In this document: one piece after another, positions 27,851 to 36,789 of the stretch
Layout: each line of letters opens with the position of its first letter
Numbering within the stretch: position 1 is the stretch's first letter
Assembly: GCF_000308855.1 (NCBI RefSeq)
Contig: NZ_BAGM01000093.1
Coordinates: 1 to 64,000, forward strand
Direction: 5' to 3'
Length of the DNA: 64,000 nt
Source: Nocardia veterana NBRC 100344
GTDB lineage: Bacteria > Actinomycetota > Actinomycetes > Mycobacteriales > Mycobacteriaceae
Translations under genes and position numbers: made by a program
Notes under the pieces: generated by a model
The model's database searches: none
Told to the model about the DNA's origin: nothing
Seen by the model: only the letters and a program-made list of their open reading frames with translations

Positions 27851-28867
27851 GTGACGAACGAGACGCCCCTGGCCCCCTCGACGACCCACGCCTGGCAACC
27901 CGATGTGCTGGGGGCGGGATATCGGCAGTTGACCATCCCGCTCGGGCCGGACCCGGACGGGGAAGGTGAGGTGGAGGCCACGCTGGTCCGCCACGAATCC
28001 GACTCGGTGGTCCCCACCGTCGGCGCCGTCCTCTACGTGCACGGTTTCACCGACTACTTCTTCCAGAAGCACCTGGCCGAGCACATGAGCGCCCGCGGCT
28101 ACCGCTTCTACGCGCTGGACCTGCGCAAATGCGGCCGTTCCCGGCGGCCGGGCCAGACCGCCCACTACGTCAGCGACCTGCGCCTGTACGACGACGAACT
28201 GGATCGGGCGGTGGCGATCGTGCGCGCCGAAACCCGCCTGCCGGTCCTGCTCATGGCCCATTCCACCGGTGGCCTGGTCCTGCCGCTGTGGCTGAACCGC
28301 CGCGACCCGGCCGCCCAGGGCATCACCGGACTGGTACTGAACAGCCCGTGGTTCGACCTCCAGGGCCCGGCGTACTACCGCAGCATCGGCACGGCGGTCA
28401 TCCACGGGGTGGGGCGGCTCCGGGCCATGACCCGGCTGCCCGGCGGCGAGCTGAGCACCTACGGCGACAGCCTGCACACCAGCGTCTCCGGCGAATGGGA
28501 CTACAACCTGGACTGGAAGCCGCTGGGCGGTTTCCCCGTACATCTGGGTTGGCTGCGAGCGATCCGCAAAGGCCACGCGGAACTGCATCGCGGCTTGGAC
28601 ATCGGCGTCCCGGCGTTGATCCTGCGGTCGAAGGTGACCAAGTTCATGCGCAAGTACGGCCCGGCCGCGGACGTCTCCGATGTGGTACTCGACGTCCGGC
28701 AGATCCAGCGCTGGTCCGGCTGTCTGGGTGGGCGCACCAACATCGTCCCGATCGAGGGCGCCCGCCACGACGTCTTCCTGTCCTCGCCGCAGGTGCGGGC
28801 CGAGGCCTTCGGCGAGCTGGACGCGTGGCTGGGCTGGTTGCACGAATTCCGCGCCGCACGAGGCTGA
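27851..28867 (+). CDS. Alpha/beta hydrolase (serine aminopeptidase S33/lysophospholipase-like)
   Basis: The 338-residue cytoplasmic hydrolase has LYVHGFTDYFFQKHLAEHM as the oxyanion region, the nucleophile elbow AHSTGG, and a late His in EGARHDVFLS that completes the triad. The fold is that of monoacylglycerol-lipase/S33-type hydrolases. The substrate is unknown. The GTG at 27851 is preceded by a TATCGT-GGAG stretch. The position next to mqo matches Rv2854. It converges with a second, smaller hydrolase-like gene. Confidence 0.88.
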   Translation: MTNETPLAPSTTHAWQPDVLGAGYRQLTIPLGPDPDGEGEVEATLVRHESDSVVPTVGAVLYVHGFTDYFFQKHLAEHMSARGYRFYALDLRKCGRSRRPGQTAHYVSDLRLYDDELDRAVAIVRAETRLPVLLMAHSTGGLVLPLWLNRRDPAAQGITGLVLNSPWFDLQGPAYYRSIGTAVIHGVGRLRAMTRLPGGELSTYGDSLHTSVSGEWDYNLDWKPLGGFPVHLGWLRAIRKGHAELHRGLDIGVPALILRSKVTKFMRKYGPAADVSDVVLDVRQIQRWSGCLGGRTNIVPIEGARHDVFLSSPQVRAEAFGELDAWLGWLHEFRAARG

Positions 28868-28943
28868 TTCGGTTCACACCGGACCGGCGCCGATCCCCGC
28901 CGAGGTCGATCCCCGGCGACGGCCGCCCGTCACGCCGGACCGG

Positions 28944-29504
28944 TCACCACAGTCCGGAACGCAGCACGATCTCGGTCGCGAACTCGTGGTCGGCCTTGAC
29001 CGGCACCTCGGAGGTGTCGACCTGGGTGACGCGGAACTCGCCGTAGACGTGGCGTCCGCAGGCGTCGGCCACCGACCGGGGCAGGTCGTCGGTCGCGATG
29101 ACGGTGGTGGGTAGTTCCACGGCCGGGCAGCTCGCATCGGCGGCCGTCCCGTCCACCGGAATCGCCGGATGCGCCCGGCCCGCGACCACCAGGCCGACGA
29201 ACCGGCCGAACCCGCGCGCGCCCAGCTGCCAGGCCAGATCGGCGCCGGCACCGTACCCGGCGAGATTCGCCCAGGCGATGCCCAGCTCGTCCAGAATTCG
29301 GTACACCGCGGCCTGGTCGAGGCCGTCGATCGTTTCCACGGTCACGGTGCGCAGATCGGAGTTGTGCAGTCGTTCGCACACCTGGTCGTAGACGTCGGCG
29401 GGAGCGTCGGTGTCGGGCAGCAACAGCACCCAATGCCTGGACTCCGGCCCGCCGACTCGTACCGTCCAGGCGCGGTCACCGACCGCGATTCGCCGGGTTT
29501 CCAT
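28944..29504 (-). CDS. Small alpha/beta-hydrolase-like protein lacking the nucleophile
   Basis: This 186-residue protein shows a hydrolase-like core (HWVLLLPDTDAPADVYDQVCERL; LGIAWANLAGYGAGADLAW; GRFVGLVVAGRAHPAIP). The elbow reads Gly-Tyr-Gly-Ala-Gly, so the catalytic Ser is replaced by Gly. It is probably non-catalytic or uses other chemistry. It is shorter than active relatives and lacks a clear cap. It lies 94 nt downstream of cobQ in the same direction. No function is assigned. Confidence 0.72.
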   Translation of the reverse strand: METRRIAVGDRAWTVRVGGPESRHWVLLLPDTDAPADVYDQVCERLHNSDLRTVTVETIDGLDQAAVYRILDELGIAWANLAGYGAGADLAWQLGARGFGRFVGLVVAGRAHPAIPVDGTAADASCPAVELPTTVIATDDLPRSVADACGRHVYGEFRVTQVDTSEVPVKADHEFATEIVLRSGLW

Positions 29505-29598
29505 GCCGCTCCACGCTACACGCGAATCGGCCGGTCCAGGACATGTCCTCGGCCACGTTCGGCCGCCGGTGATGACCGGAATCGCATCGCGTGCGGGC

Positions 29599-31155
29599 TC
29601 AGCGCGTGACGGTGAGAGTGGGCAGTCCCGCGGGCGTACCCGCGCTGATCAGCTGTTCCAGGGCGGTGACGTCCACATGCTGCTCGACCAGGTCGGCCAG
29701 CAGGTCCAGCTGGGCGGCACGAACGGCCGCCACCGACGTGTCGGGGGCCACGACGAACCCCGTGCGGCCGGCCTGCGCGGCGGCCTCGCGCAACCAGGCG
29801 CGGCGGAACTCGTCGGATTCGAGCAGGCCGTGCAGGTGGGTGCCCCGCACGCAACCGCGCACACTGCCCTCGGTGCCGTCGCCGTCGGCCGTCTCGAGCC
29901 ATCCCCGATCGCCGGTGCGGCGGACCCGGCCGTGGTGAATCTCATAGCCGGACACCGCGATTCCCGCCACCGCGGGGTCGGCGCCGCGGCCGCTGTTGCG
30001 CCGCAACACCTTCGGCTCGGCGAATTCGATGTCGAGATCCAGCAACCCCAGCCCCGCCACGACGCCCGCGGCCGACTCCACCTCGTCGTGGATGCGGCGT
30101 CCGAGCATCTGATACCCGCCGCAGATGCCGAGCACCGGCTTGCCGGCCGCGGCGTGGGCGACGATCGCATCGGCGATTCCGGTGCGGCGCAACCAGTTCA
30201 GGTCCGACACCGTGGACTTGCTGCCGGGAACGACGACGAGGTCCACCCCGGCCAGGCGCGACGGTTCGCTCACCCAGCGCACCGACACCCCGGGTTCACA
30301 GGCCAGCGCCTCGATATCGGTCGAGTTGGAGATCCGGGGCAAGCGGATCGCGGCAACGCTCAGCCATTCCGATCCCACCGGCGGGCCGGGACGCCCGACG
30401 GGCGCATCGGCGACGGTTCCGAGCGAATCCTCGGCGTCGAGCCACAGGTCCTCGGAATAGGGCAGCACGCCCAGCGTGGGGCGGCCGGTGAGCGCGGTGA
30501 GCCGTTCGAGTCCGGGCCGCAGCAGCTCCACGTCGCCGCGGAACTTGTTGACGACGTATCCGGCGATCAGTTCTTGATCACCGGGCTCCAGGATCGCGAC
30601 GGTCCCGAACAGATGGGCCAGCACTCCCCCGCGGTCGATATCGCCGACCAGCAACACCGGCAGCCGCGCGGCGCGGGCCAAGCCCATATTCGCCAGGTCG
30701 GTGGCCCGGAGGTTGATTTCTGCCGGTGAACCGGCGCCCTCGCAGACGACGACGTCGAATTCGGCGCGCAGTGCGGCCAATTCGCCGGCCACCACGTCGC
30801 GCAGTGCCTGCCGGTGCCGGAAGTAGTCCCGCGCGCCGACGGTGTCGACCGCTCGCCCCCGCACCACCAGCTGCGAGCGGCGGTCGCTGCCGGGCTTGAG
30901 CAGCACCGGATTGAACCGCACGCTGGGTTCCAGTCCGCAGGCGCGGGCCTGCAGCGCCTGGGCGCGGCCGATCTCCCCGCCGTCGAGGGTGACGACGGAA
31001 TTGTTGGACATGTTCTGCGCCTTGAACGGCGCCACCCGCACTCCGCGCCGGGCCAGCATCCGGCAGATCCCGGCCACCACCACACTCTTACCGGCGTCCG
31101 AGGTGGTGCCCGCGATCAGCAGCGCGCCCCGCAGGCCACCGCCCGCGGAACTCAT
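29599..31155 (-). CDS. cobQ: Cobyric acid synthase
   Basis: CobQ amidates carboxyls b, d, e and g of adenosylcobyrinic acid a,c-diamide with glutamine and ATP. The 518-residue product has the N-terminal ATP domain [18 protein letters not shown] and [13 protein letters not shown], and a glutamine amidotransferase domain with Cys in [14 protein letters not shown] and a matching His (GTHLHGLLE). The start ATG (31155) overlaps the map stop by 4 nt, so translation is probably coupled to map. A longer upstream start lies inside map and is less likely. Confidence 0.95.
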   Translation of the reverse strand: MSSAGGGLRGALLIAGTTSDAGKSVVVAGICRMLARRGVRVAPFKAQNMSNNSVVTLDGGEIGRAQALQARACGLEPSVRFNPVLLKPGSDRRSQLVVRGRAVDTVGARDYFRHRQALRDVVAGELAALRAEFDVVVCEGAGSPAEINLRATDLANMGLARAARLPVLLVGDIDRGGVLAHLFGTVAILEPGDQELIAGYVVNKFRGDVELLRPGLERLTALTGRPTLGVLPYSEDLWLDAEDSLGTVADAPVGRPGPPVGSEWLSVAAIRLPRISNSTDIEALACEPGVSVRWVSEPSRLAGVDLVVVPGSKSTVSDLNWLRRTGIADAIVAHAAAGKPVLGICGGYQMLGRRIHDEVESAAGVVAGLGLLDLDIEFAEPKVLRRNSGRGADPAVAGIAVSGYEIHHGRVRRTGDRGWLETADGDGTEGSVRGCVRGTHLHGLLESDEFRRAWLREAAAQAGRTGFVVAPDTSVAAVRAAQLDLLADLVEQHVDVTALEQLISAGTPAGLPTLTVTR

Positions 31156-32015
31156 GGGAGCGTGAGGATTTCGGCGCCCTCCTCGGTCACGACCAGGGTG
31201 TGCTCGAATTGCGCGGTCCACTTGCGATCCTTGGTGACCACGGTCCAGCCGTCGTCCCAGATCTCGTAATCGATGCCACCGAGGTTGATCATCGGCTCGA
31301 TGGTGAAGGTCATGCCCGGTTCGATCACCGATTCGATGGCCGGCTGGTCGTAGTGCAGGATCACCAGCCCGCTGTGGAAGGTCGGGCCCACCCCGTGCCC
31401 GGTGAAGTCGCGGACCACGCCGTACCCGAACCGGTTGGCATAGGACTCGATGACCCGGCCGATGACATTGAGCGCCCGCCCCGGCCGGACCGCCTTGATC
31501 GCCCGCATGGTCGCCTCGTGGGTCCGCTCCACCAGCAGCCGGACCTCCTCGTCGACGTCACCGGCGAGGAAGGTGGCATTGGTGTCGCCGTGCACCCCGT
31601 GGATGTAGGCCGTGACGTCGATGTTGACGATGTCGCCGTCCTCGATCACCGTCGAGTCGGGGATGCCGTGGCAGATCACCTCGTTCAGCGATGTGCAGCA
31701 CGACTTCGGGAATCCCTTGTAGCCCAGGGTCGACGGATAGGCGCCGTGATCGCAGAGGAACTCGTGCACGACCGCGTCGAGATGGTCGGTGGTGACCCCG
31801 GGCGCGACGGCCTTACCGGCCTCCTGCAGCGCCTGCGCGGCCAGTTTGCTCGCGATCCGCATCTTCTCGATGGTCTCCGGCGTCTGCACCCACGGTTCGC
31901 GACCCTCGTTGACCGTCTTCTTCCACGCGTACTCCGGGCGCTCGATCGAGCGCGGCACCTCGCGGACGGGCGAGAGCGTTCCGGGGACGAGCGGTTGGCG
32001 GGTGCGCACAGACAT
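31152..32015 (-). CDS. map: Methionine aminopeptidase, type I (MapB-like)
   Basis: This enzyme removes the initiator methionine from new proteins. The 287-residue product has the five metal ligands of the pita-bread fold: Asp in [10 protein letters not shown], Asp in GDTNATFL, His in GHGVGPTFH, Glu in TIEPMINLG and Glu in FEHTLVVT. A 40-residue N-terminal extension with a proline-rich linker is typical of actinobacterial MapB (Rv2861c). A TAGTCT box (32022-32027) lies 6 nt before the ATG, so the mRNA is probably leaderless. cobQ overlaps its end. Confidence 0.95.
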   Translation of the reverse strand: MSVRTRQPLVPGTLSPVREVPRSIERPEYAWKKTVNEGREPWVQTPETIEKMRIASKLAAQALQEAGKAVAPGVTTDHLDAVVHEFLCDHGAYPSTLGYKGFPKSCCTSLNEVICHGIPDSTVIEDGDIVNIDVTAYIHGVHGDTNATFLAGDVDEEVRLLVERTHEATMRAIKAVRPGRALNVIGRVIESYANRFGYGVVRDFTGHGVGPTFHSGLVILHYDQPAIESVIEPGMTFTIEPMINLGGIDYEIWDDGWTVVTKDRKWTAQFEHTLVVTEEGAEILTLP

Positions 32016-32021
32016 GTATTC

Positions 32022-32027
32022 AGACTA
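32022..32027 (-). promoter_or_regulatory. -10 box TAGTCT for leaderless map
   Basis: On the minus strand TAGTCT is followed by exactly 6 nt and the ATG of map at 32015. There is no ribosome-binding site in between. This gives map its own promoter despite lying 51 nt after the DUF4254 gene. Confidence 0.6.
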
Positions 32028-32066
32028 TCCGCCCCGGCCGAACTGCGGCGACGCCGGTGGGGGCGG

Positions 32067-32498
32067 TCACCGGCCGACCGGGCCGCCCACGCCGCTGACC
32101 AGATCGGTGTAGCCGTCCACCAGCTCGGCGAGGTGGTACCAGTGCTTGTGCGTGGTGTCGCTGCGGGCGCCGTCCCGGTCGATGGCGCGGTTGGCCGCGA
32201 CCCAACTGCCGGCCATGCGATCGACGATCGGGCCGAGCACGTCGGTGCGCAGCGCGACACCGGTGCGGTAGCCCGGCAGTTCGCGTTCGACCCACTCGTT
32301 GATCTCGTCGATGAGTTCGCCACGGCGACGGTCGATTTCGGCGATCAGGATCGGATCGGTGACCTGCGCCCGGCGGGTGTGCAGATCGGCCAGCGCCCGG
32401 GCGGAGCGGAGCAGTTCCCGGTCCTGGAAACGTCGTCCCTGGAAGGCGCACAACAACTGTGGGGCCGCCGGTAACGCACTGGCAATCGAAGTGGTCAT
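32067..32498 (-). CDS. DUF4254 family protein
   Basis: This 143-residue helical protein reads LLRSARALADLHTRRAQVTD, EIDRRRGELIDEINEWVEREL and HKHWYHLAELVDGYTDLV. The repeated Arg/Asp/Glu helices and the HWYHL segment match DUF4254 proteins of actinobacteria. No biochemical role is established. The ATG at 32498 fits the family; a longer frame reaches upstream without homology. It lies 51 nt before map in the same direction. A 16-bp palindrome at 32631-32646 lies upstream and may control it. Confidence 0.72.
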   Translation of the reverse strand: MTTSIASALPAAPQLLCAFQGRRFQDRELLRSARALADLHTRRAQVTDPILIAEIDRRRGELIDEINEWVERELPGYRTGVALRTDVLGPIVDRMAGSWVAANRAIDRDGARSDTTHKHWYHLAELVDGYTDLVSGVGGPVGR

Positions 32499-32630
32499 CG
32501 CCACGCTCCGAATACGCCCGATTCCCGCATCGATCGTTGTATCGATCGCACTGACATCGTTGATCTCCGGATTTCGCTCGTCCGTACATCGGATCGGTCG
32601 TCCGAACCTAAAGAGTAGACGGGATTCTGC

Positions 32631-32646
32631 TCTTGCATATGCAAGA
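32631..32646. promoter_or_regulatory. Perfect 16-bp palindrome, operator candidate
   Basis: TCTTGCATATGCAAGA is fully self-complementary. It lies 133 nt upstream of the DUF4254 start in an AT-richer stretch, which suits a dimeric repressor site. The binding protein is unknown. Confidence 0.4.
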
Positions 32647-32849
32647 ACGCAAGATTGCGACCGCACGCCGGGGGTTACGGTGTGGTCACAGTCCACCGAC
32701 TCGGTGGAAGATCCCAGCGACCTGCGAAAACCGGGTGAGAAAGGTTGTGCAGGTGATCATTTCACGGGCCGCACCAGCCGCTCGGGAGCCCGCTCGGCGC
32801 GTCGGAGATTCCGCGTCGCGGCCGCCGTCAGTCCCCCGCGAGCCCACGC

Positions 32850-33002
32850 AACAGGATCTCCACCGGTGGTCGGCTGGGCCTGCCCGCCGATTTCCTGAGC
32901 GCCCCCGACGGCGGCATCCTCGCCGCCCACTACGGAACCCATGCCGACGACCAGTCGTCGGTCGACCAACTCCGCACCCTGGCACGGACCTACCGGTCCT
33001 GA
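32850..33002 (+). pseudogene. C-terminal remnant of a redoxin-like protein
   Basis: In one frame the + strand reads NRISTGGRLGLPADFLSAPD followed by GGILAAHYGTHADDQSSVDQLRTLARTYRS and a stop at 33000-33002. This resembles the C-terminus of AhpC/TSA-like redoxin proteins (pattern GLPADFL, then YG.HADDQ.SVD.L). Upstream sequence in the same frame has no start or the rest of the fold. It is probably a decayed gene fragment. The family call is from memory of the pattern and needs a search. Confidence 0.4.
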
Positions 33003-33148
33003 ACACGATCGAGTCGTTTCTCGGACAGCCCTTCGTCGCGCCCGCGCGGTGCCGAGCCGGTTCGCGACCGCACCCGGCATCGTTGCTCACTCGAGCGAAA
33101 CCCCCGTCCCGGTGGCGCATTTCGCCGCGACGACCACGGTGCGAGACC

Positions 33149-33154
33149 GATAAT
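33149..33154 (+). promoter_or_regulatory. -10 box GATAAT for leaderless hydrolase gene
   Basis: GATAAT ends 6 nt before the ATG at 33161 with no ribosome-binding site between them, a leaderless arrangement. Confidence 0.6.
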
Positions 33155-33160
33155 GCCGAC

Positions 33161-34138
33161 ATGTTCGACAACGCTCGCCTGCGCCGGACGATGGTGGCGC
33201 TGGCCGGGGCACTACTGGTCATGATCTCCGGCGGGCCGGCGCACGCCGACCGGCCCGTCGGGGACAACCCCCTCGGTGGGCAGATCGCGATACCCTGCGG
33301 CGCCGGTACCCTCGGCGTCCACGCCGATTGGTATCTGCCCGCCGCGACGCCGCGCGCCTTGATCTGGTTGCAACACGGATTCGCTCGCAGCGCGGCCAAC
33401 GTGGCCGACCTGGGCCGTCGTTTCGCCGATGCCGGCTATCTGGTCGTCGCGCCGAATCTGCCGTCGGCCGATGCCGACGACTGCACCCTGCAGAACGTCA
33501 CCGGCAACACCGCCTTCCTCGCCGGCATCGCGAACCTGTTCGAGCCCGGCGCTCCCACCGGATTGACGACCGCCCTGGCCGCGGCCGCGCGCACCGCCGG
33601 GCGGGCCGTACCGGCGATTCCGGACCGATGGGTATTCGTCGGCCATTCGGCCGGTGGCGAAGCCGTCGAATATGTCGCCGATCAACTGCTGCTGCGCCAT
33701 CCGGCGCTCTGGCCGCGGCTGCGCGGGCTGATCCTGCTCGATCCGGTGGCCTCGTTCGTGGGCGACAACACCGCCCGTGCCCTCACCGATCTGGACACGA
33801 CGTCGCTACCCATCCTCACCGTCTCCGGTCCGGCCGGTCTGTGCAACAACTTCGGCTCCGGCACCGCCGCGCTGCAGGCCCGGCTGCATCGCCCGTACGT
33901 CGGTGTGCGGCTACCGGGCGGGGTGCATACCGATGCCGAGGGCACGAGCAGCGATGTGGTCGGCGAATTGTTCTGCGGTGCACCGCGTTCCGACGATATC
34001 GGCACCCTGCAGACGCTGGCGACGGGATGGGCGCACGACTTCGTGAGTGGTGCCCGCACCCCCGGGCTGTACCCGGACGACACCGCACCGCAGCGTCTGG
34101 CCGCCGCACCGGATGCCACGGTCCTGACCGGCGCCTGA
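33161..34138 (+). CDS. Secreted alpha/beta hydrolase
   Basis: The 325-residue product has a signal peptide (TMVALAGALLVMISGGPAHA), an oxyanion region IWLQHGFARSAANV, the nucleophile elbow GHSAGG and a later catalytic-type segment GVRLPGGVHTDAEG. Cys pairs in the mature part (PCGAG, DDCTL, GLCNNF, LFCGAP) suggest disulfides. It is probably an exported esterase or lipase; the substrate is unknown. It converges with the pirin gene only 4 nt downstream. Confidence 0.82.
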   Translation: MFDNARLRRTMVALAGALLVMISGGPAHADRPVGDNPLGGQIAIPCGAGTLGVHADWYLPAATPRALIWLQHGFARSAANVADLGRRFADAGYLVVAPNLPSADADDCTLQNVTGNTAFLAGIANLFEPGAPTGLTTALAAAARTAGRAVPAIPDRWVFVGHSAGGEAVEYVADQLLLRHPALWPRLRGLILLDPVASFVGDNTARALTDLDTTSLPILTVSGPAGLCNNFGSGTAALQARLHRPYVGVRLPGGVHTDAEGTSSDVVGELFCGAPRSDDIGTLQTLATGWAHDFVSGARTPGLYPDDTAPQRLAAAPDATVLTGA

Positions 34139-34142
34139 GCGC

Positions 34143-34907
34143 TCAGGCGAAGCCGGCGTGCATCTCCCAGAGCAAGACCTCACTCGGCTGCACCGCGGTC
34201 AGGCGCTGACCACCGGTGGCGGTGGTTCGGATCGCATCGCCGGCGTGCAGGACGGCATCCCCATCGGCCTCACCGCCTTCGACCCGCACCGCGCCGCGCG
34301 CGAGGAAGACATGACCGAACGGTGCGTCCGGTAGTCGAATCGCGCGACCGGGGTCCAGCCGCGCCACATGGAAGGCGGCGTACCGGTTGCCCAGCGTGAT
34401 CGCCGTCTCGTCGCGATACCGCGCCATCCCGGAGGCCACGGTGACCAGTTCGTTGCGCTCGAGCTCGGCGCGAATGTCGGCTTCCTGATAGCTCGGCGCC
34501 CGTCCGGGCCGATCGGGCGGGATCCACATCTGAATCACGTGCAGCGTGCGGCGCTCGTGCCGCGGCGCGCCGTTGCGCTCGGAATGCAGGATGCCGGTGC
34601 CGGCGCTCATCCGCTGCGCCAGGCCGGGATGGACGAGCCCGGAGTGACCCTCCGAATCCTGATGCACCACAGTGCCTTCGAGCACCCACGTCACGATCTC
34701 GGTGTCCCTGTGCTGATGGGTGTCGAACCCCTCGCCGGCGTCCACCACATCCTCGTTGTGCACCATCAGCAGGCCGTGGGCGTTCGCGGCGAGGTCGAAA
34801 TTCCCGGTCGCGGGAAACGACTGATGCGAGGTCAGCCACTCGTTGCGCCAGTGATATCGCTGCTCGGAGCGCACGATCCGGACCCGCTCCGACACCGTGG
34901 GTGCCAT
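34143..34907 (-). CDS. Pirin family protein
   Basis: The 254-residue bicupin contains the N-terminal metal site HQHRDTEIVTWVLEG with further ligands in SAGTGILHSERN (His, and a Glu after it), as in pirins. Pirins are iron-binding proteins; some act as quercetinases, others as cofactors of transcription. The exact role here is unknown. It lies between convergent and divergent neighbours and is probably transcribed alone. The ATG at 34907 follows GGAGG. Confidence 0.9.
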   Translation of the reverse strand: MAPTVSERVRIVRSEQRYHWRNEWLTSHQSFPATGNFDLAANAHGLLMVHNEDVVDAGEGFDTHQHRDTEIVTWVLEGTVVHQDSEGHSGLVHPGLAQRMSAGTGILHSERNGAPRHERRTLHVIQMWIPPDRPGRAPSYQEADIRAELERNELVTVASGMARYRDETAITLGNRYAAFHVARLDPGRAIRLPDAPFGHVFLARGAVRVEGGEADGDAVLHAGDAIRTTATGGQRLTAVQPSEVLLWEMHAGFA

Positions 34908-35086
34908 CTCGATCGACCTCCGTTGCGCCGCTGTTCCACTGCTGCAATCACACGGCGAACGGCGATATTCCCACCCTCGAGGCGAGGGCGTCCGCCGTCA
35001 CAGCCGGGCGGTATGCTCGCCCAACCGATCCCACACCAGGTGGAACGCGCTCGAGCGTCCCGAATCCCGCAAGGAGAACGCGCGCG

Positions 35087-35950
35087 ATGGCAGGTAAACG
35101 CACTGTGCTGACAGTTCAGCTGCGGCGGCTGGCCGCGCTGCTGTTCCAGATGCGGGAGCAGGCGGGTATCAGCAAGGAGGTGGTCAGCGCCCGCACCGGC
35201 ATCAACGTGACGACGCTCTACCGGATCGAAACCGCGCAGGCCCGCCCGCAGCGTCGCACGCTCACCGCCATGCTCGACCTGTACGGCGTCGACGAACCGC
35301 AGCGCTCCGACGCGCTCCAACTGCTCGCCGAGGCGCAGAAGCCCGGGATGTCACGTCCGTTCGAGGCTGCCGTCTCGGAGGTCTACGCCGCCTACATCAA
35401 CTTCGAGACCGAGGCGCTGTCGGCGCGACTGTTCCAGACCTCGTTCATCCCCGGCCTGCTGCAGACCGAAAGGTACGCGTGGGCGGTCCTCGACACCGCG
35501 ATGCCCAAGGTCGAGGCGTCGGTGATCGAGCAGCGGCTGCGGGCCCGGGTGGAACGGTCCAAAGTACTGACCCGGGAAGGCAACCCGCTGGAATTGTGGG
35601 TGGTACTCGACGAGGCCGCGATCCGGCGGGTGGTGGGCGGACCCGAGGTGATGCGCGAGCAGCTGCTGCGGCTGACCGAGGACACCGACAAGCGCAATGT
35701 CATCCTCCAGGTGCTGCCGTTCGGTGCCGGAGCGCATCCGGCGATGGTCGGCTCCTTCGTCGTGCTGGACTTCCCCGACCCGGCGGATCCGGAACTGGTC
35801 TACGTCGAGGGCATCGCGGGCGACGACATTGTCGAGGGGCACAACGAGATTCGCCGCTTCGGCGTGATGTTCGACCAGTTGCGCGCGATGGCGCTGAGCC
35901 CGCGCGACTCGGCGGAGATGATCAGCGAAGTGGCCGAGAGCCTGCGCTGA
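35087..35950 (+). CDS. XRE-family regulator with DUF5753 domain
   Basis: The 287-residue protein has an N-terminal helix-turn-helix (LAALLFQMREQAGISKEVVSA, then TGINVTTLYRIETAQARPQ) and a C-terminal DUF5753 domain (LFQTSFIPGLLQTERYAWAVL; NVILQVLPFGAGAHPAMVGSF). This pairing is abundant in actinomycetes, where members regulate development or small partner proteins. No DUF397 partner gene is adjacent, which is unusual. The ATG at 35087 has AAGGAG 10 nt upstream. Confidence 0.88.
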   Translation: MAGKRTVLTVQLRRLAALLFQMREQAGISKEVVSARTGINVTTLYRIETAQARPQRRTLTAMLDLYGVDEPQRSDALQLLAEAQKPGMSRPFEAAVSEVYAAYINFETEALSARLFQTSFIPGLLQTERYAWAVLDTAMPKVEASVIEQRLRARVERSKVLTREGNPLELWVVLDEAAIRRVVGGPEVMREQLLRLTEDTDKRNVILQVLPFGAGAHPAMVGSFVVLDFPDPADPELVYVEGIAGDDIVEGHNEIRRFGVMFDQLRAMALSPRDSAEMISEVAESLR

Positions 35951-35967
35951 CCCGCGCCGCGGCCGGC

Positions 35968-36789
35968 TCACTGCCTGCTGGCCCGCCGATATCCGACCGC
36001 CGCCGGCACCGCGAAGACGACGACGGCACCCCCGGCCCACGCCACCGTCGCCCACAGCGGACCGCCGGCGGGCTCGCCCAGGGCCAGGGCGCGCATCGTG
36101 TCGATGGCGGTCGACATCGGCTGATGCGCGACGATCGGCTGCGCCCACCCGGGATAGGCGGCGAGTGGTACGAAGCCGGTGCTGAAGAACATCAGCAACG
36201 AGGACCCCAGCGAAATGGCCTCGACCACGAAGGACTTCGCCGAGTAGACCGCCACGGCGGTCACCATCGTGGCGAAACCGAGCCCGTACAGGATCGGCAC
36301 CGCGAGCACGGCCGGTGCCGCGATCGGCCGGTGGAATCGGAAGCCGAGCAGCATCCCCACCGCGAGCAGGACCACCGTGCACACCACGATCCGCACCACC
36401 TCGGCGAGAATCCGGGACAGCAGTCCGGATGCCCGGTGCACCGGCAACGCCCAGAACCGGCCCAGCAGCCCGGCATCGCGTTCGCGGCCCAGCGTCACCG
36501 CGCCCGCCAATGATCCGGACATCACCGACACCACGGTGACCATCGGCACCGAGCCGTAGAGCGCGTTCACCCCGGAAAAGGCCGAGATCTGCCGCCCGAG
36601 AACGGTATTCAGAATCACCAGCAGCAGCGCCGGGAAGACCAGTGTCTGCGCGGTGGTGACCGGGTCGCGCCGCCACCGCCGCAGCAGGCGCCCGGTCTGC
36701 AGCAACGTCTGGGGCAGCAGATGAGGCCACCGCTCGGTATCACCACGCGCCCGGCCGAATTCCGCCATCGCGGACGACGTGCCCGTCAT
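35968..36789 (-). CDS. ABC-2 type transporter permease (second of pair)
   Basis: This protein of 273 residues has six predicted membrane helices (for example AQTLVFPALLLVILNTVLG; IVVCTVVLLAVGMLLGFRF; AISLGSSLLMFFSTGFVPL). It ends with the ABC-2 pattern PLAAYPGWAQPIVAHQPMSTAIDTMRAL, which is typical of daunorubicin-resistance-type exporters. Its ATG (36789) overlaps the stop of the upstream permease by 4 nt. Like its partner it lacks an adjacent ATPase gene. The cargo is unknown. Confidence 0.88.
   Translation of the reverse strand: MTGTSSAMAEFGRARGDTERWPHLLPQTLLQTGRLLRRWRRDPVTTAQTLVFPALLLVILNTVLGRQISAFSGVNALYGSVPMVTVVSVMSGSLAGAVTLGRERDAGLLGRFWALPVHRASGLLSRILAEVVRIVVCTVVLLAVGMLLGFRFHRPIAAPAVLAVPILYGLGFATMVTAVAVYSAKSFVVEAISLGSSLLMFFSTGFVPLAAYPGWAQPIVAHQPMSTAIDTMRALALGEPAGGPLWATVAWAGGAVVVFAVPAAVGYRRASRQ

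Larger units (their letters stand above)
32499..33160. other. Intergenic region with a palindrome and a gene remnant
   Basis: About 660 nt separate leftward DUF4254 from a rightward secreted hydrolase. It contains a perfect 16-bp palindrome (32631-32646), a redoxin-like C-terminal fragment on the + strand (32850-33002) and the promoter of the hydrolase. The rest shows no gene with recognisable domains. Confidence 0.5.
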
